Assembly (NCBI RefSeq): GCF_963666545.1
Contig: NZ_OY762899.1
Coordinates: forward strand, 310,001-374,000
Reading direction: 5' to 3'
DNA: 64,000 nt
Source of the DNA: an uncultured Bacteroides sp.
GTDB lineage: Bacteria; Bacteroidota; Bacteroidia; Bacteroidales; Bacteroidaceae
The notes under the pieces are model-generated. The model saw only the letters and a program-made list of their open reading frames with translations. It was not told the origin of the DNA and made no database searches. The position numbers were made by a program, and so were the translations under genes. Positions 53,520-62,981 of this stretch are shown here, one piece after another (the stretch's first letter is position 1; every line of letters starts with the position of its first letter).

Positions 53520-56072
53520 ATGAAAAAACACTTTCTAATCCTCTCCTACATATTTGTGTTCTGCTTTATTTCCAAAGCTCAGCAACAGTCTCCTATGGGT
53601 TCAAATATCGCCTACCAAAATGCGAATGTACGATTTACTGTCGTCACGAATGGAGTGCTTCGTCTGGAATGGTCACCAGACGGAAGTTTCATAAACAATG
53701 CATCTTTCATCGCAATCAACAGAGAATATCCTCAAGTGAACTATAAACTACGAGAAAGTAGTTTATGGATAGAAATTACCACTTCAAAAATGAAGATGAG
53801 ATACAAAAAGAATAGTGGTAAATTTACAGATAACAACCTTATCATCACCTCTATCAAAAGTCAAATGCAGTTCAGTTGGAAGCCGGGAACTGTTTCAAAA
53901 GGAAATCTAAAAGGAACATACCGAACACTAGATGGGTATGACGGAGAAACCTTAGTAGGAAACGGAAATGATAATGGCAGCCACAAATCAATACCCCTTG
54001 AAGATGGAATATTATCAACTGAAGGATGGACTCTAATTGACGACTCTCAAAATCTTCTTTTCGACCGTTCCGATTGGCCCTGGGCAATAAAACGCCCCAA
54101 CAATGGAGGGCAGGACTGGTATTTCATGGCTTATGGACATGACTTCAAATCAGCTTTAAAGGATTACACTTTTTTTGCGGGTAAAGTTCCCCTGCCTCCC
54201 CGTTACGCATTCGGTTATTGGTGGTCACGTTATTGGAGCTACTCCGACAATGAACTGCGGCAATTGGTTGATAATTTCCATACATACGATATTCCACTGG
54301 ATGTTCTAGTTATAGATATGGATTGGCATTACGTAGATCCGGGAAAAGGTGGATGGACTGGGTATACATGGAATCGCCGCCTATTTCCCAACCCAGCAAA
54401 ATTTCTTAATTATTTAAAAAGTGAAGGCCTAAAAGTCACCTTAAATTTGCATCCGGCAGAAGGTATTGCGCCATACGAAGAGAGATATTCCGATATGGCC
54501 AAGTGGATGGGAATAGACTCGGCTTCAAACAAAAAAATCAAATATATAGGTTCAAATAAACAGTTCATGAGTGGTTGGCTCAGTACGGTTCTTCACCCGA
54601 TGGAAAAAAAAGGTGTGGACTTTTGGTGGCTGGATTGGCAGCAACAACCATTTGATCCGCAAATAAAAAACTTAAGCAATACTTGGTGGATTAACTATGT
54701 TCTCTTTTCAGATATGGAACGTAACCGTGATTCTCGCCCCTTACTTTATCACCGTTGGGGCGGGCTAGGTAATCATCGTTATCAGGTTGGCTTTTCAGGA
54801 GATTATTACAGCACATGGAAGAGCCTTGATTTTGAGCCCTATTTTAACTCAACTGCATCCAACGTTCTCTATGGATACTGGAGCCATGATTTGGGAGGGC
54901 ATCAGTTTGCAAAAGGAGATAAGAAATTAGATGCAGAGCTCTTTGTCCGTTGGATGCAATTCGGAGCACTTAGCCCAATTATGCGCACACACTCCACAAA
55001 AAATGCAGCGATGAATAAAGAGCCTTGGGTCTTCAACAAAGAATATTTCGGAGTATTGCGTCAGACGATTCAACAAAGATATCAAATGGCACCTTATATT
55101 TACACAATGGCACGCAAAACCTATGATGAGGGAATTTCTCTTTGCCGGCCAATGTATTATGACTATCCCAAGAACCAAGAAGCTTATAATTTCAAAAACG
55201 AATATATGTTCGGAGACGAAATATTGGTCGCTCCGATCACCACTCCGATGAAAAATGAATTTGCTACTGTTAAAGTTTGGCTACCTGCTGATAATGACTG
55301 GTATGAATGGTCTACAGGCACTCTACTAAAAGGTGGACAAATTGCAGAGCGTTCTTTCATGTTAGACGAATATCCCATTTATGTAAAGGCAGGAGCCATA
55401 TTACCTCTCTACGAGAAAGTCAAAAATCTTCAGAAAAACGATGAAAACATAGTAGTAACCTTGTTTCCAGGCATTAAAAATCGTTCGTTTACCTTCTATG
55501 AAGATAATGGAAATGATAAGACGTATGCGACCCGCTATGCTAAGACTCTCATGACATCAGAACGTTCTGAGACCGAATTATCCGTAACCATCGGCGCGCG
55601 CGAAGGAAACTATTCGGGTATGCCAGCCAATCGTACTTATAAAGTGAAAATAATGGGGTCGGCCATTCCACAATCAGTAAAGGTAAATGATCAGGAGACA
55701 GATTATCAATATGACGGATATGATTTGGCTTTGACAATCACATTACCTATAACCGATTGCAAAACAAAAAAGATTATTAAAATAGTTTATCCAAAAGACA
55801 GCCCCGAGCTTAATGACGGACTGTATAGCCAATTCAAACGCTTAAAGAAAAGTTTTGTTGCGATGAAATATCGCAATGCCGGAATCGATTATATCGAAGA
55901 ACTGGGAACAATGGAATCAACGGGAAGAGCTATAAATTACTATCCGAAACAATTTAAAAAATACATAGAGGCTTTCCGAAACAACTATGACCAGCTACCT
56001 AAATTGCTGGAGAAACAGCGAATGAGTGAAGAAGACATCCGTTGGTTCTTACAATCTATACAATGGAAATAA
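53520..56072 (+). CDS. Secreted glycoside hydrolase family 31
   Basis: An 850-residue enzyme with a signal peptide (FLILSYIFVFCFISKAQ). The GH31 (beta/alpha)8 barrel has VLVIDMDWHYVDP (about 262-274), the nucleophile D372 in FWWLDWQQQ and the acid/base D428 in GFSGDYYSTW. The C-terminal part has beta domains and an unusual helical tail (about 765-850) rich in Lys and Tyr. GH31 members act on alpha-linked glucose, xylose, galactose or related units; the exact specificity is not fixed by sight. No SusC/SusD pair is adjacent, so this is not a typical PUL. Confidence 0.92.
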   Translation: MKKHFLILSYIFVFCFISKAQQQSPMGSNIAYQNANVRFTVVTNGVLRLEWSPDGSFINNASFIAINREYPQVNYKLRESSLWIEITTSKMKMRYKKNSGKFTDNNLIITSIKSQMQFSWKPGTVSKGNLKGTYRTLDGYDGETLVGNGNDNGSHKSIPLEDGILSTEGWTLIDDSQNLLFDRSDWPWAIKRPNNGGQDWYFMAYGHDFKSALKDYTFFAGKVPLPPRYAFGYWWSRYWSYSDNELRQLVDNFHTYDIPLDVLVIDMDWHYVDPGKGGWTGYTWNRRLFPNPAKFLNYLKSEGLKVTLNLHPAEGIAPYEERYSDMAKWMGIDSASNKKIKYIGSNKQFMSGWLSTVLHPMEKKGVDFWWLDWQQQPFDPQIKNLSNTWWINYVLFSDMERNRDSRPLLYHRWGGLGNHRYQVGFSGDYYSTWKSLDFEPYFNSTASNVLYGYWSHDLGGHQFAKGDKKLDAELFVRWMQFGALSPIMRTHSTKNAAMNKEPWVFNKEYFGVLRQTIQQRYQMAPYIYTMARKTYDEGISLCRPMYYDYPKNQEAYNFKNEYMFGDEILVAPITTPMKNEFATVKVWLPADNDWYEWSTGTLLKGGQIAERSFMLDEYPIYVKAGAILPLYEKVKNLQKNDENIVVTLFPGIKNRSFTFYEDNGNDKTYATRYAKTLMTSERSETELSVTIGAREGNYSGMPANRTYKVKIMGSAIPQSVKVNDQETDYQYDGYDLALTITLPITDCKTKKIIKIVYPKDSPELNDGLYSQFKRLKKSFVAMKYRNAGIDYIEELGTMESTGRAINYYPKQFKKYIEAFRNNYDQLPKLLEKQRMSEEDIRWFLQSIQWK

Positions 56073-56148
56073 ATAATAGTAATATTTTGTTATACAAAAC
56101 TCAGGTTTCACGTTACTAGCAAAATGTAATGTAGAAATTAATGAAAAA

Positions 56149-56192
56149 TTTCCCTGAAAGAATGTTTATCTACAAAAATTCTTTCAGGGAAA
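56149..56192. terminator. Terminator between GH31 and DUF4857 genes
   Basis: Perfect 15-base arms tttccctgaaagaat (56149-56163) and its complement (56178-56192). The T-run is on the left, so it terminates the leftward TonB operon and may also stop GH31 transcription. Confidence 0.75.
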
Positions 56193-56249
56193 ATCCAAAC
56201 ATCTCTTTTTTCAAATATATAGTTTGAATGAATTCATTATATTTCTATT

Positions 56250-57326
56250 TTAAATTCGGGGCTTTACAAAATTATCCAATTCACCGGTAAAGCTAATGCG
56301 AATAGGAAAGATATAGTTACCTATCTTTTGAGCAAGCGTCTCTTCAACAACTGAATTCTTCATTGCTTTGATTAACGAAAAATCATCGGAACGTACTGCG
56401 AAGTAATTATCTTCTTCTAGACTAGTAATGCGTAATGTCCAGTCGAACAGATTACCAATAATCGACACAGCTTCTTTTTCAGGATCAAAAGAAGGAATAG
56501 CTACCTTTTTGATTTCATAAGGTGCAGTGAGCACATATAGAGAATGATTTTTATCCGTCATGAGTGCCAGTGTTTTACGGCTTTTAAACTCAGTGATGAA
56601 AAGATGTTTCAATTCTACACCGTGTGGAACATCAACTGCACGAACATAAGGACGACCTTTCATTTGCTTTAAATGAAATAGTTGCTTATTGGCATCCAAT
56701 AGTACATATCCTTCATCATATTCCTTACGGGTAGTAGGGTTTCCTGCTATTTCTATAGCAGGAAAATGAAAGCCTTTCTTTGTCAATGCTTCTGTGAATA
56801 GAGCACTTTTTGCCAGTTCAATGCTGTTTGTTGCCATATCCACAAACTCAATGCCTTTGTCTGTAATGCGAAACACATCTTTCGGCATTTCCAATTCTAC
56901 ACGACCGGACATGGATTCGAGTAACGGATAAAGCCCTATATGTGGTGTATTCAAATCGGTAGGAGTAATTTTAAAAACAAAATTTTCGGTCTGAACCAAT
57001 CGAGGAGTGACTTCTATCCCATTGATAGAATCTGGAAATCGCTCGTCGGACATCAACTGCCGACAATAAAACATCGGAAGAATGCTATCTACTTCATCTT
57101 GTGTATACTTATTCCCCGACAAATCACGCCTGACAACAATTTTGCCTTCTTTCCCATCTTTTCCTTCCTGTTGACCGATTATCACAAAGTCACCAATCAC
57201 CGAACTATAAAGTACAAAGCCCGACTTAGACGATTTGGCGGTAAAGAAGTTGTAGCACCACGGTAATTGCCAAAGCAAGAGAAGAATGACCGTGAAATAA
57301 AATAATATTTTGCTAAAACGTAACAT
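56250..57326 (-). CDS. DUF4857-like membrane-anchored protein
   Basis: A 358-residue protein with one N-terminal helix (about 6-24, ILFYFTVILLLLWQLPW) and a large outer domain of beta-rich, YVLLDANKQLFHLK-type segments that may form a propeller-like fold. It resembles the DUF4857 family of Bacteroides; function unknown. It is the last gene of the operon, 41 bases after the membrane subunit of the ABC unit. That position suggests an accessory periplasmic part of the ABC system. Confidence 0.7.
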   Translation of the reverse strand: MLRFSKILFYFTVILLLLWQLPWCYNFFTAKSSKSGFVLYSSVIGDFVIIGQQEGKDGKEGKIVVRRDLSGNKYTQDEVDSILPMFYCRQLMSDERFPDSINGIEVTPRLVQTENFVFKITPTDLNTPHIGLYPLLESMSGRVELEMPKDVFRITDKGIEFVDMATNSIELAKSALFTEALTKKGFHFPAIEIAGNPTTRKEYDEGYVLLDANKQLFHLKQMKGRPYVRAVDVPHGVELKHLFITEFKSRKTLALMTDKNHSLYVLTAPYEIKKVAIPSFDPEKEAVSIIGNLFDWTLRITSLEEDNYFAVRSDDFSLIKAMKNSVVEETLAQKIGNYIFPIRISFTGELDNFVKPRI

Positions 57327-57367
57327 GGTTTATTACAATTTACGAATGAATTACTAGAAAATTAAAC

Positions 57368-58039
57368 TCAATCTTGCTTTCCTATTTTGAAGCGTGATAC
57401 GGAGAGCCATGACAATGAAGCCGTAAGCAGTGTATAGATCAGCAACCAAGGAAGAAACTGATTGTATGCTTCCGGGGTAACCGAGAGAAAAAAGATGCGC
57501 AACAAAAGCACGCTCATCACCAAATTAATGATTCTCCGTTTCCATGTAGGTTCCAAACAAATCCATGATACAAGTAAATAAGCTGTGATGCCGGCCAGAT
57601 ACCAGGGTGCGGCAGTTAGCAAAATGTGTTGTTCCAGTTCAGGTGCCATCACTCCCTGTAGGTAGAGGCCCATCAAAAAAAAGTTGGCTGCAAAGCAAAG
57701 CGAAAGCACCAATAATCCATAAAGTAGCATTGCTCCAACCATTCGTAACTGCGAATATGGCAGATGCAAAGTTAATTTGAGGCATTTGCGCTGCATTTCG
57801 GGTACAAATTGTACCACAGCAAGAAGCATTCCCACTAACAAAGGTATATATTGCAGTACGTCGATGAAAATAGCATCACGAGACAACATAACCTCCCACA
57901 CATGTTCTGCTCCTTTTAAATCGACTACACGACTAATACGAAGCATACTGTACCCCGCAAAACCAAGTGTAGTGGCAACTGCCAATAGCAGGTACCATCT
58001 GGTCTTGATCCATTCTTTATAAAATATAGCTTTAAACAT
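57368..58039 (-). CDS. ABC-2-like membrane subunit
   Basis: A 223-residue protein with six hydrophobic segments: KEWIKTRWYLLLAVATTLGFAGYSM at the start, YIPLLVGMLLAVVQFVP, MLLYGLLVLSLCFAANFFLMGL, YLAGITAYLLVSWICL, NLVMSVLLLRIFFLSV and LLIYTLLTASLSWL. This is the layout of a small ABC-2 permease. It follows the ATPase by 19 bases. Direction of transport, import or export, is not clear, though ABC-2 proteins are normally exporters. Confidence 0.8.
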   Translation of the reverse strand: MFKAIFYKEWIKTRWYLLLAVATTLGFAGYSMLRISRVVDLKGAEHVWEVMLSRDAIFIDVLQYIPLLVGMLLAVVQFVPEMQRKCLKLTLHLPYSQLRMVGAMLLYGLLVLSLCFAANFFLMGLYLQGVMAPELEQHILLTAAPWYLAGITAYLLVSWICLEPTWKRRIINLVMSVLLLRIFFLSVTPEAYNQFLPWLLIYTLLTASLSWLSVSRFKIGKQD

Positions 58040-58058
58040 ACTTATTTCATTTATATCA

Positions 58059-58943
58059 TTAATACTTTCCTGTTAATCCGATGAAGACATCTTCCAGATT
58101 CACCTTTTCACTATTCAACGCACTATAAGGCACCCCCATTGTATTAAGACGAGTTTCGACTTCGTCAGCCGGCAAAAAAGAGAATGTCTCTAACGTATTT
58201 CTAATCAACGTAGGATGATAAAAATCATCTATTGATGGCAGAGCATATCCTTCGGGCACAGTAAGCGTGTACTTTCTCACTTCATTCAGCAACTTGTTTA
58301 TCGGTTGTTGAATCAGTATCTTTCCATAATCCATGATAATACAATCATCTATAAGCCGCTCCATGTCTTGAATGATGTGAGAAGTCAGGAAGACTGTTTT
58401 GTTCTCCGACAAGGCATAGTCGCGCAGATAATCGACAAACAAGCGGCGATAGCCTGGATCTAAGCCAAGTGAGAAATCATCCAAGACCAGCAACTCTGGG
58501 TTTTGAGCGAGAATAAGTCCCAATGCCACTTGCGAACGTTGCCCGCATGACATGCGAGAAATACGCTGGCCCGGTGCCACCTTTAATTTATTCATCAATT
58601 CATAATACGCTTCCTTTTTCCATTGAGGGTAAAACGAAGCATAGAATTTCTCAATTTCTTTAATCGTCATAAACTGATACTGAACATGCCCCTCAATGAG
58701 CAAACCGATATTGCTTCGTAAAGCCGGATCCATGTGCTGTATTTCCTGCCCGAAAATAAAACACTCTCCTGCCCTCGGTTTCAAGTAGCCACTCAAAATA
58801 TTGATGGTCGTCGTTTTTCCCGTACCATTTTTGCCTAAGAGTCCCAGTATTCTTCCTTTGGGCACACTAAAACTGAGATCTTCATAAATAAGCCTTTTGC
58901 CATAATAATGCGTCAAGCCTTTACATTCAATGATATTTTCCAT
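58059..58943 (-). CDS. ABC transporter ATP-binding protein with atypical Walker B
   Basis: A 294-residue ABC ATPase. Walker A is GKNGTGKT (37-44), the signature is MSCGQRSQ (131-138, in place of LSGGQ) and the switch histidine is H189 (TSHI). The Walker B reads LVLDDFSLGLDP (152-163): the usual catalytic Glu after the first Asp is Asp156 and the usual Pro is Phe. Hydrolysis may be slow or altered. The C-terminal tail (about 225-294) follows the ABC-2 exporter type. It pairs with the downstream membrane subunit. Confidence 0.9.
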   Translation of the reverse strand: MENIIECKGLTHYYGKRLIYEDLSFSVPKGRILGLLGKNGTGKTTTINILSGYLKPRAGECFIFGQEIQHMDPALRSNIGLLIEGHVQYQFMTIKEIEKFYASFYPQWKKEAYYELMNKLKVAPGQRISRMSCGQRSQVALGLILAQNPELLVLDDFSLGLDPGYRRLFVDYLRDYALSENKTVFLTSHIIQDMERLIDDCIIMDYGKILIQQPINKLLNEVRKYTLTVPEGYALPSIDDFYHPTLIRNTLETFSFLPADEVETRLNTMGVPYSALNSEKVNLEDVFIGLTGKY

Positions 58944-58981
58944 TGTTCCTTAATTCATAAAATCGTTTAATTCATCAATCT

Positions 58982-59551
58982 TCAAAAGAAAAAGAGAAAA
59001 AGCAGTGGTACGATGATACCTGCCAAAAGCTCCACACCTCCTCTGCCCCAAATACCTTTATTACCTTTAAGCATCACCATACCGGTTATTGTTATCACAA
59101 TAAGTCCGATGGCAAAAGCATCAGCAAAGAATGTCCACCAACTGCCGGGATTGTAGTGCAGACGAGCCATCGCTCCTATCACATAACGTCGATGTACACC
59201 CTCGTACACAGCCTCTCCTGTTTTCAGGTTTACCAGCAAATTAGAACCTCCTTTCAAAAACACCTTCATTACCTCCTGTTCCGGAAAGTAATGCTTGGTG
59301 TAGTTCTCTGTCTCACCCAACGGACGCAGCAATTCCAGTACTGTTTGGCGAGTGATGGATTCTTTAAGTGGCAAAGGCCGATCTATCGTATATTCCTTTC
59401 GCTCAATCGTATAATTAGGATTAATACTATCTCTATGGTTCATCACAATACCCGATATGGCATAAATAAGTAACATACCCGAAAAGAAAAAAGACAAATC
59501 ACGGTGTATTGCTCTGCTCCATATACGTAGCAGATTACTGCTGAATTTCAT
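58982..59551 (-). CDS. PepSY-associated TM-helix protein
   Basis: A 189-residue inner-membrane protein with three or four helices: FFFSGMLLIYAISGIVMNH, AFAIGLIVITITGMVMLKG and the C-terminal LLAGIIVPLLFLFFF. Conserved histidines stand in AIHRDLSFFF, MNHRD and ARLHYNPG, the pattern of PepSY-type helices found in siderophore- and haem-linked reductases. A periplasmic PepSY-like domain lies between (about 50-130). Its start overlaps the upstream lipoprotein gene by 17 bases, so the two are coupled. Confidence 0.8.
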   Translation of the reverse strand: MKFSSNLLRIWSRAIHRDLSFFFSGMLLIYAISGIVMNHRDSINPNYTIERKEYTIDRPLPLKESITRQTVLELLRPLGETENYTKHYFPEQEVMKVFLKGGSNLLVNLKTGEAVYEGVHRRYVIGAMARLHYNPGSWWTFFADAFAIGLIVITITGMVMLKGNKGIWGRGGVELLAGIIVPLLFLFFF

Positions 59552-60122
59552 AAGCTGAAGCCTCTATGTAATAGAAAGACAGATATTCTTTGCCGCTTTT
59601 CGCCTTACGTTTAGCTATCTTAGCACGAAAATTGGCGATTCTACCTTCCGGTGTATTATCAGTTTCACCACGAGCCTTTTTCTCAGTACTGCATCCAGCT
59701 TCACCATCTCCATGTTTTTCTGCAGCCTGTGCCTTGATCTGTCCTTCCCAATTTTGCAGGTATACTTCATCAATACGTTCCTCAACAAGCTTGCCTGTTA
59801 CACGAACGATGCTGTTCACGCATTTTTGATCGAATTTCTCTAGTTTGCCACTTTCAATGCGGATGGTTTGCGTATCGTCACTACCCATCAAAAAAATCTT
59901 TCGACCGCCATGCTTGCAGATATGAGTACAAACACCCTCTACTGTAACCTCTTTCCCAGACAAGGAGTCAGCATTTGCAAGAAGCGAATCAACTTCCAGA
60001 GCAGAAGATTGTTCCTGCTCGGTTCCATTTCCCGAAGCTGTTTTCTGAGATTTACTGCCACATGAGGCAAAGACGATTGCTACAACAAGCGCTGTAGCCA
60101 ATAACATGTAATTCTTCTTCAT
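59535..60122 (-). CDS. Cys/His-rich OB-fold-like lipoprotein
   Basis: A 195-residue lipoprotein (signal YMLLATALVVAIVFASCGS, lipid Cys at about 21). An acidic linker leads to an OB-fold-like beta domain (about 45-130, LSGKEVTVEGVC...IRVTGKL type) with metal-like residues CTHICKHGG, then KHGDGEAGC and a basic C-terminal part. No family is certain; tRNA_anti-like is a guess. Clustered Cys and His suggest metal or haem contact. It is 27 bases after the barrel gene. Confidence 0.7.
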   Translation of the reverse strand: MKKNYMLLATALVVAIVFASCGSKSQKTASGNGTEQEQSSALEVDSLLANADSLSGKEVTVEGVCTHICKHGGRKIFLMGSDDTQTIRIESGKLEKFDQKCVNSIVRVTGKLVEERIDEVYLQNWEGQIKAQAAEKHGDGEAGCSTEKKARGETDNTPEGRIANFRAKIAKRKAKSGKEYLSFYYIEASAYEIQQ

Positions 60123-60149
60123 TATTTAATTATTAGATAAATATTTTCT

Positions 60150-61679
60150 TTAAAACGTAATCCCAACAGAGGCCATCCATTGGTTTGTTGCCCCATATTC
60201 CTTGTATGCTCCATGCTCCCAGTTTATAGAAGCAAAAGCAGTTTTGTTACCTGCCAGTAAATAATCATATCTACACGATAGTGACACATGTACAAAACTA
60301 TCTGACTGATAAGCATAACTATTCAGCAGATTCTTCCCCACAGAACTTTGTATATCTAGCCCCGTCAACAGTTTCTCGGCCTTTAGATTTGCATGATAGT
60401 CGGCCGTGACTCCCGTCGTCAACAGGGCACGCTTCATCCTAAAAGTTGTACTCGATTGCACCCCTGCTTTCAGTGTCGTCCATTCCATATATCGTTGTGG
60501 ATTTGTGTACTTAGACTTTTCCCAACGAATACCAGCAAACGGCAACACGGACCAAGTCATTTTACATCTCTCCGTATCATCAGCTAAGATACCACTCAGC
60601 GTAGCCTCCAACAGATTGTTCGAGTATTGCTTCAAGCTGCTGATGATGGGATAAACATTACCTGTAGGATCACCAAATATGTTTTCAGTTCCTGTTCTGA
60701 ACTTACCAAGTGCAACCAATTTCACACCATAGATAAATACTTTCTTCGGTTGAAGCCACGCCAGTTCTAGCGCAATACTGTTTTCATCCACCTCTGCAAT
60801 AGGAGCATAATTAATGCTGATTAGTTGCTTAATAAACTCAAAGTGATCAGCTTTAACAGAAGCTGACAACCCATTTCGTAGTTGTGGCATCAAGTCGATA
60901 CTCAGCCCAACTCCTTTTCCTTTATAATTAGAATTAAACTGGTTGCCGGCAAAACGGGCATAGTTCATCGCCATGCCCAGCATGTGGTAGACAGAAGTAG
61001 AACCCAAGTCACTCAAATAAGTAATTTCACTTTTCTGATCATACTTCCGCGCATGCAGAGCCAGTCCCAGATAATAAGCATCCGTCAATGCTCTTGATAC
61101 ACCAATAGTAACATGTAAATCCGAAATTACATTCTTTGGTCGCGGATCTTTTTGTCGATAGTAAATGGCTGCACGATAATCTAAAGAAGCACCGATGGTC
61201 CACTTCCCAAGTGTACGAGCATAACCACCCATAAACGAATATTCTTCTCCATCCATGTCACCACCAATAGAATCAGCCGTGACATAAGGATAGATAATGT
61301 TGAAGTCGGACGTCTCATTCCAAAGTACATTCTTTATATGCTCATCATTATAACCGGCTCTGCCAAATACACGCACATGATCGGAAAGGCGAACGAATGA
61401 TTCCGCTTGAACTCCGAAAACGTTCTTTTCATTCCCCTCTTCATCCAGCGCAGCCTTTCCTCTGTTATTAAGAGTAGCATTTAAAGCCATTGTGGAAAGG
61501 GAAAAATCTTGCAAATAGTATTTTAAAGCCGGATTAACCCACACCTGGCTTCTGAACTTTTGAACGGGAGATTGAGTCTGAATAATTTTCCGCTCCACAG
61601 TTAGCGTATCTGCTGCTTGAACAACAGATATTCTTACCATAGTGCATAACAAACCGAATATGAAACAACGTAATTTCAT
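60150..61679 (-). CDS. DUF6850-like outer-membrane beta-barrel
   Basis: A 509-residue outer-membrane protein with a signal peptide (FIFGLLCTMVRISVVQA) and alternating amphipathic strands across most of its length, ending in the outer-membrane signature WMASVGITF with a terminal Phe. It resembles the DUF6850 barrel group from Bacteroidetes. A large barrel beside a TonB receptor could assist surface uptake or anchor the lipoproteins. Function is unknown. Confidence 0.75.
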   Translation of the reverse strand: MKLRCFIFGLLCTMVRISVVQAADTLTVERKIIQTQSPVQKFRSQVWVNPALKYYLQDFSLSTMALNATLNNRGKAALDEEGNEKNVFGVQAESFVRLSDHVRVFGRAGYNDEHIKNVLWNETSDFNIIYPYVTADSIGGDMDGEEYSFMGGYARTLGKWTIGASLDYRAAIYYRQKDPRPKNVISDLHVTIGVSRALTDAYYLGLALHARKYDQKSEITYLSDLGSTSVYHMLGMAMNYARFAGNQFNSNYKGKGVGLSIDLMPQLRNGLSASVKADHFEFIKQLISINYAPIAEVDENSIALELAWLQPKKVFIYGVKLVALGKFRTGTENIFGDPTGNVYPIISSLKQYSNNLLEATLSGILADDTERCKMTWSVLPFAGIRWEKSKYTNPQRYMEWTTLKAGVQSSTTFRMKRALLTTGVTADYHANLKAEKLLTGLDIQSSVGKNLLNSYAYQSDSFVHVSLSCRYDYLLAGNKTAFASINWEHGAYKEYGATNQWMASVGITF

Positions 61680-61701
61680 CTTTTTGCTTTAGTATTCCTA
61701 T

Positions 61702-62952
61702 TTAATTAGTTGCCAGAGATGCTGCACTTGCAGGTGTAAAGTCAACCGAAGAGTTGTTTGTATCCTGCAGCACCTCACGACCATCCGTAGTGGTGTATGA
61801 TACCTTCCGATTCACTCCTTTACCGAGATTTTCTTTAATGGTATTGTTTAAACCAAAATAGGTAAAGCCCATATCCAAAGAGGCAGAAGTTACATTCCAC
61901 ACATAAGCACTTTTCGGGCTTAAGTTCACCGCATCGATGATCCAATCATTAGGAATATAATATTCAGTATAGTCTTTACTGGTTGCTCCGGTAGACATTA
62001 CATAATTGTACGTGTATGTGTAATCAGCAAGATATTTCTCTTTAGTAACTCCTAATCGGGCCAACGCATACGCTTTAACGCCTTGTTTATTAAGTATCCA
62101 AATAGTCTTTGTGTAGTTGTATAGCATTTCCAAATTAGGCACAGAAGGATTATCAGAATCGGGATTCGTCGTGCTGGTAGATTGGGTGTACCATTCGAAA
62201 TCCGCACCACTCAAATCAAAAGAACTAGCATTTGCTTCCAAATGATTCATGGCATTATCGCAAATAATGATTGATTTTCCCGGCTCCACCGGATGTTCCT
62301 TGCCACTTCCAGGTATCATGGCTACCACCTGCACTGTCATCGCTTCATCCATTTTATCAGGATTATAGGCATATTTTTGCGTAGTAGTAAATTTTGATTC
62401 TAGAAGCAGCAATCCATCCGCATAAAGTGTTTGATCAGAGTTGTTATAAACACGGAAGTATTGATCACCATTGTATTGGCTACTAGTTCCGGGTGTATAA
62501 GTACCCACTCCATAGATTTCAGCAATTACAAAATCGGCTTTGTCGTTCACCAAATATACACTCAGGTTGAGTGAATAGCTGCCTCCTGTAATTTGAACAT
62601 TCTGCTGCGAACCTTGCAAAGATTTGGTTACCAGCGTATCGCTAACAATCGTTTCACCATCAACAAGAGTTTCTTTCGTATACGTGTAAGAAGCCTTTCC
62701 GGTAAACGAGACATTGTACAATCCATCGGGTAACTGTGTAACCGCTACTGCAGCATAGTCAACAGAAACCTCTGTAGCTGTGGTTACATTAGTGAAAGTA
62801 AAAGAACCCGAATTAACCGATAGGTTTTCAATCGTACCGGGTAAGCTCAAGCCCAAAGATACTTCAGAGGTCTTCACCTCATCATCACTACACGCTGTAA
62901 AACTAATTGCAGCAACTGCAAACAATAAAAAAACTGCATACTTGATTCTCAT
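61702..62952 (-). CDS. DUF4876-like surface lipoprotein
   Basis: A 416-residue lipoprotein with signal VFLLFAVAAISFTACSDD and lipid Cys at about 21, followed by an acidic segment. The first half (about 30-135) is an Ig-like beta domain (VSLGLSLPGTIENLSV), and the second (about 140-416) is typical of DUF4876: DFVIAEIYGVGTYTPGTSSQYNGDQYFRVYNNSD. DUF4876 proteins sit next to TonB receptors. It may be a surface ligand-capture or lid protein, by analogy with SusD-like partners. Confidence 0.82.
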   Translation of the reverse strand: MRIKYAVFLLFAVAAISFTACSDDEVKTSEVSLGLSLPGTIENLSVNSGSFTFTNVTTATEVSVDYAAVAVTQLPDGLYNVSFTGKASYTYTKETLVDGETIVSDTLVTKSLQGSQQNVQITGGSYSLNLSVYLVNDKADFVIAEIYGVGTYTPGTSSQYNGDQYFRVYNNSDQTLYADGLLLLESKFTTTQKYAYNPDKMDEAMTVQVVAMIPGSGKEHPVEPGKSIIICDNAMNHLEANASSFDLSGADFEWYTQSTSTTNPDSDNPSVPNLEMLYNYTKTIWILNKQGVKAYALARLGVTKEKYLADYTYTYNYVMSTGATSKDYTEYYIPNDWIIDAVNLSPKSAYVWNVTSASLDMGFTYFGLNNTIKENLGKGVNRKVSYTTTDGREVLQDTNNSSVDFTPASAASLATN

Positions 62953-62981
62953 CTTTAATTTTTATATTTGAGTTATTAATT

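Noticed and set aside
53520-56072. The GH31 gene as part of a polysaccharide utilisation locus
   Set aside because: No SusC/SusD pair, sensor or other glycan gene is adjacent, and the TonB operon that follows is convergent and separated by a terminator.
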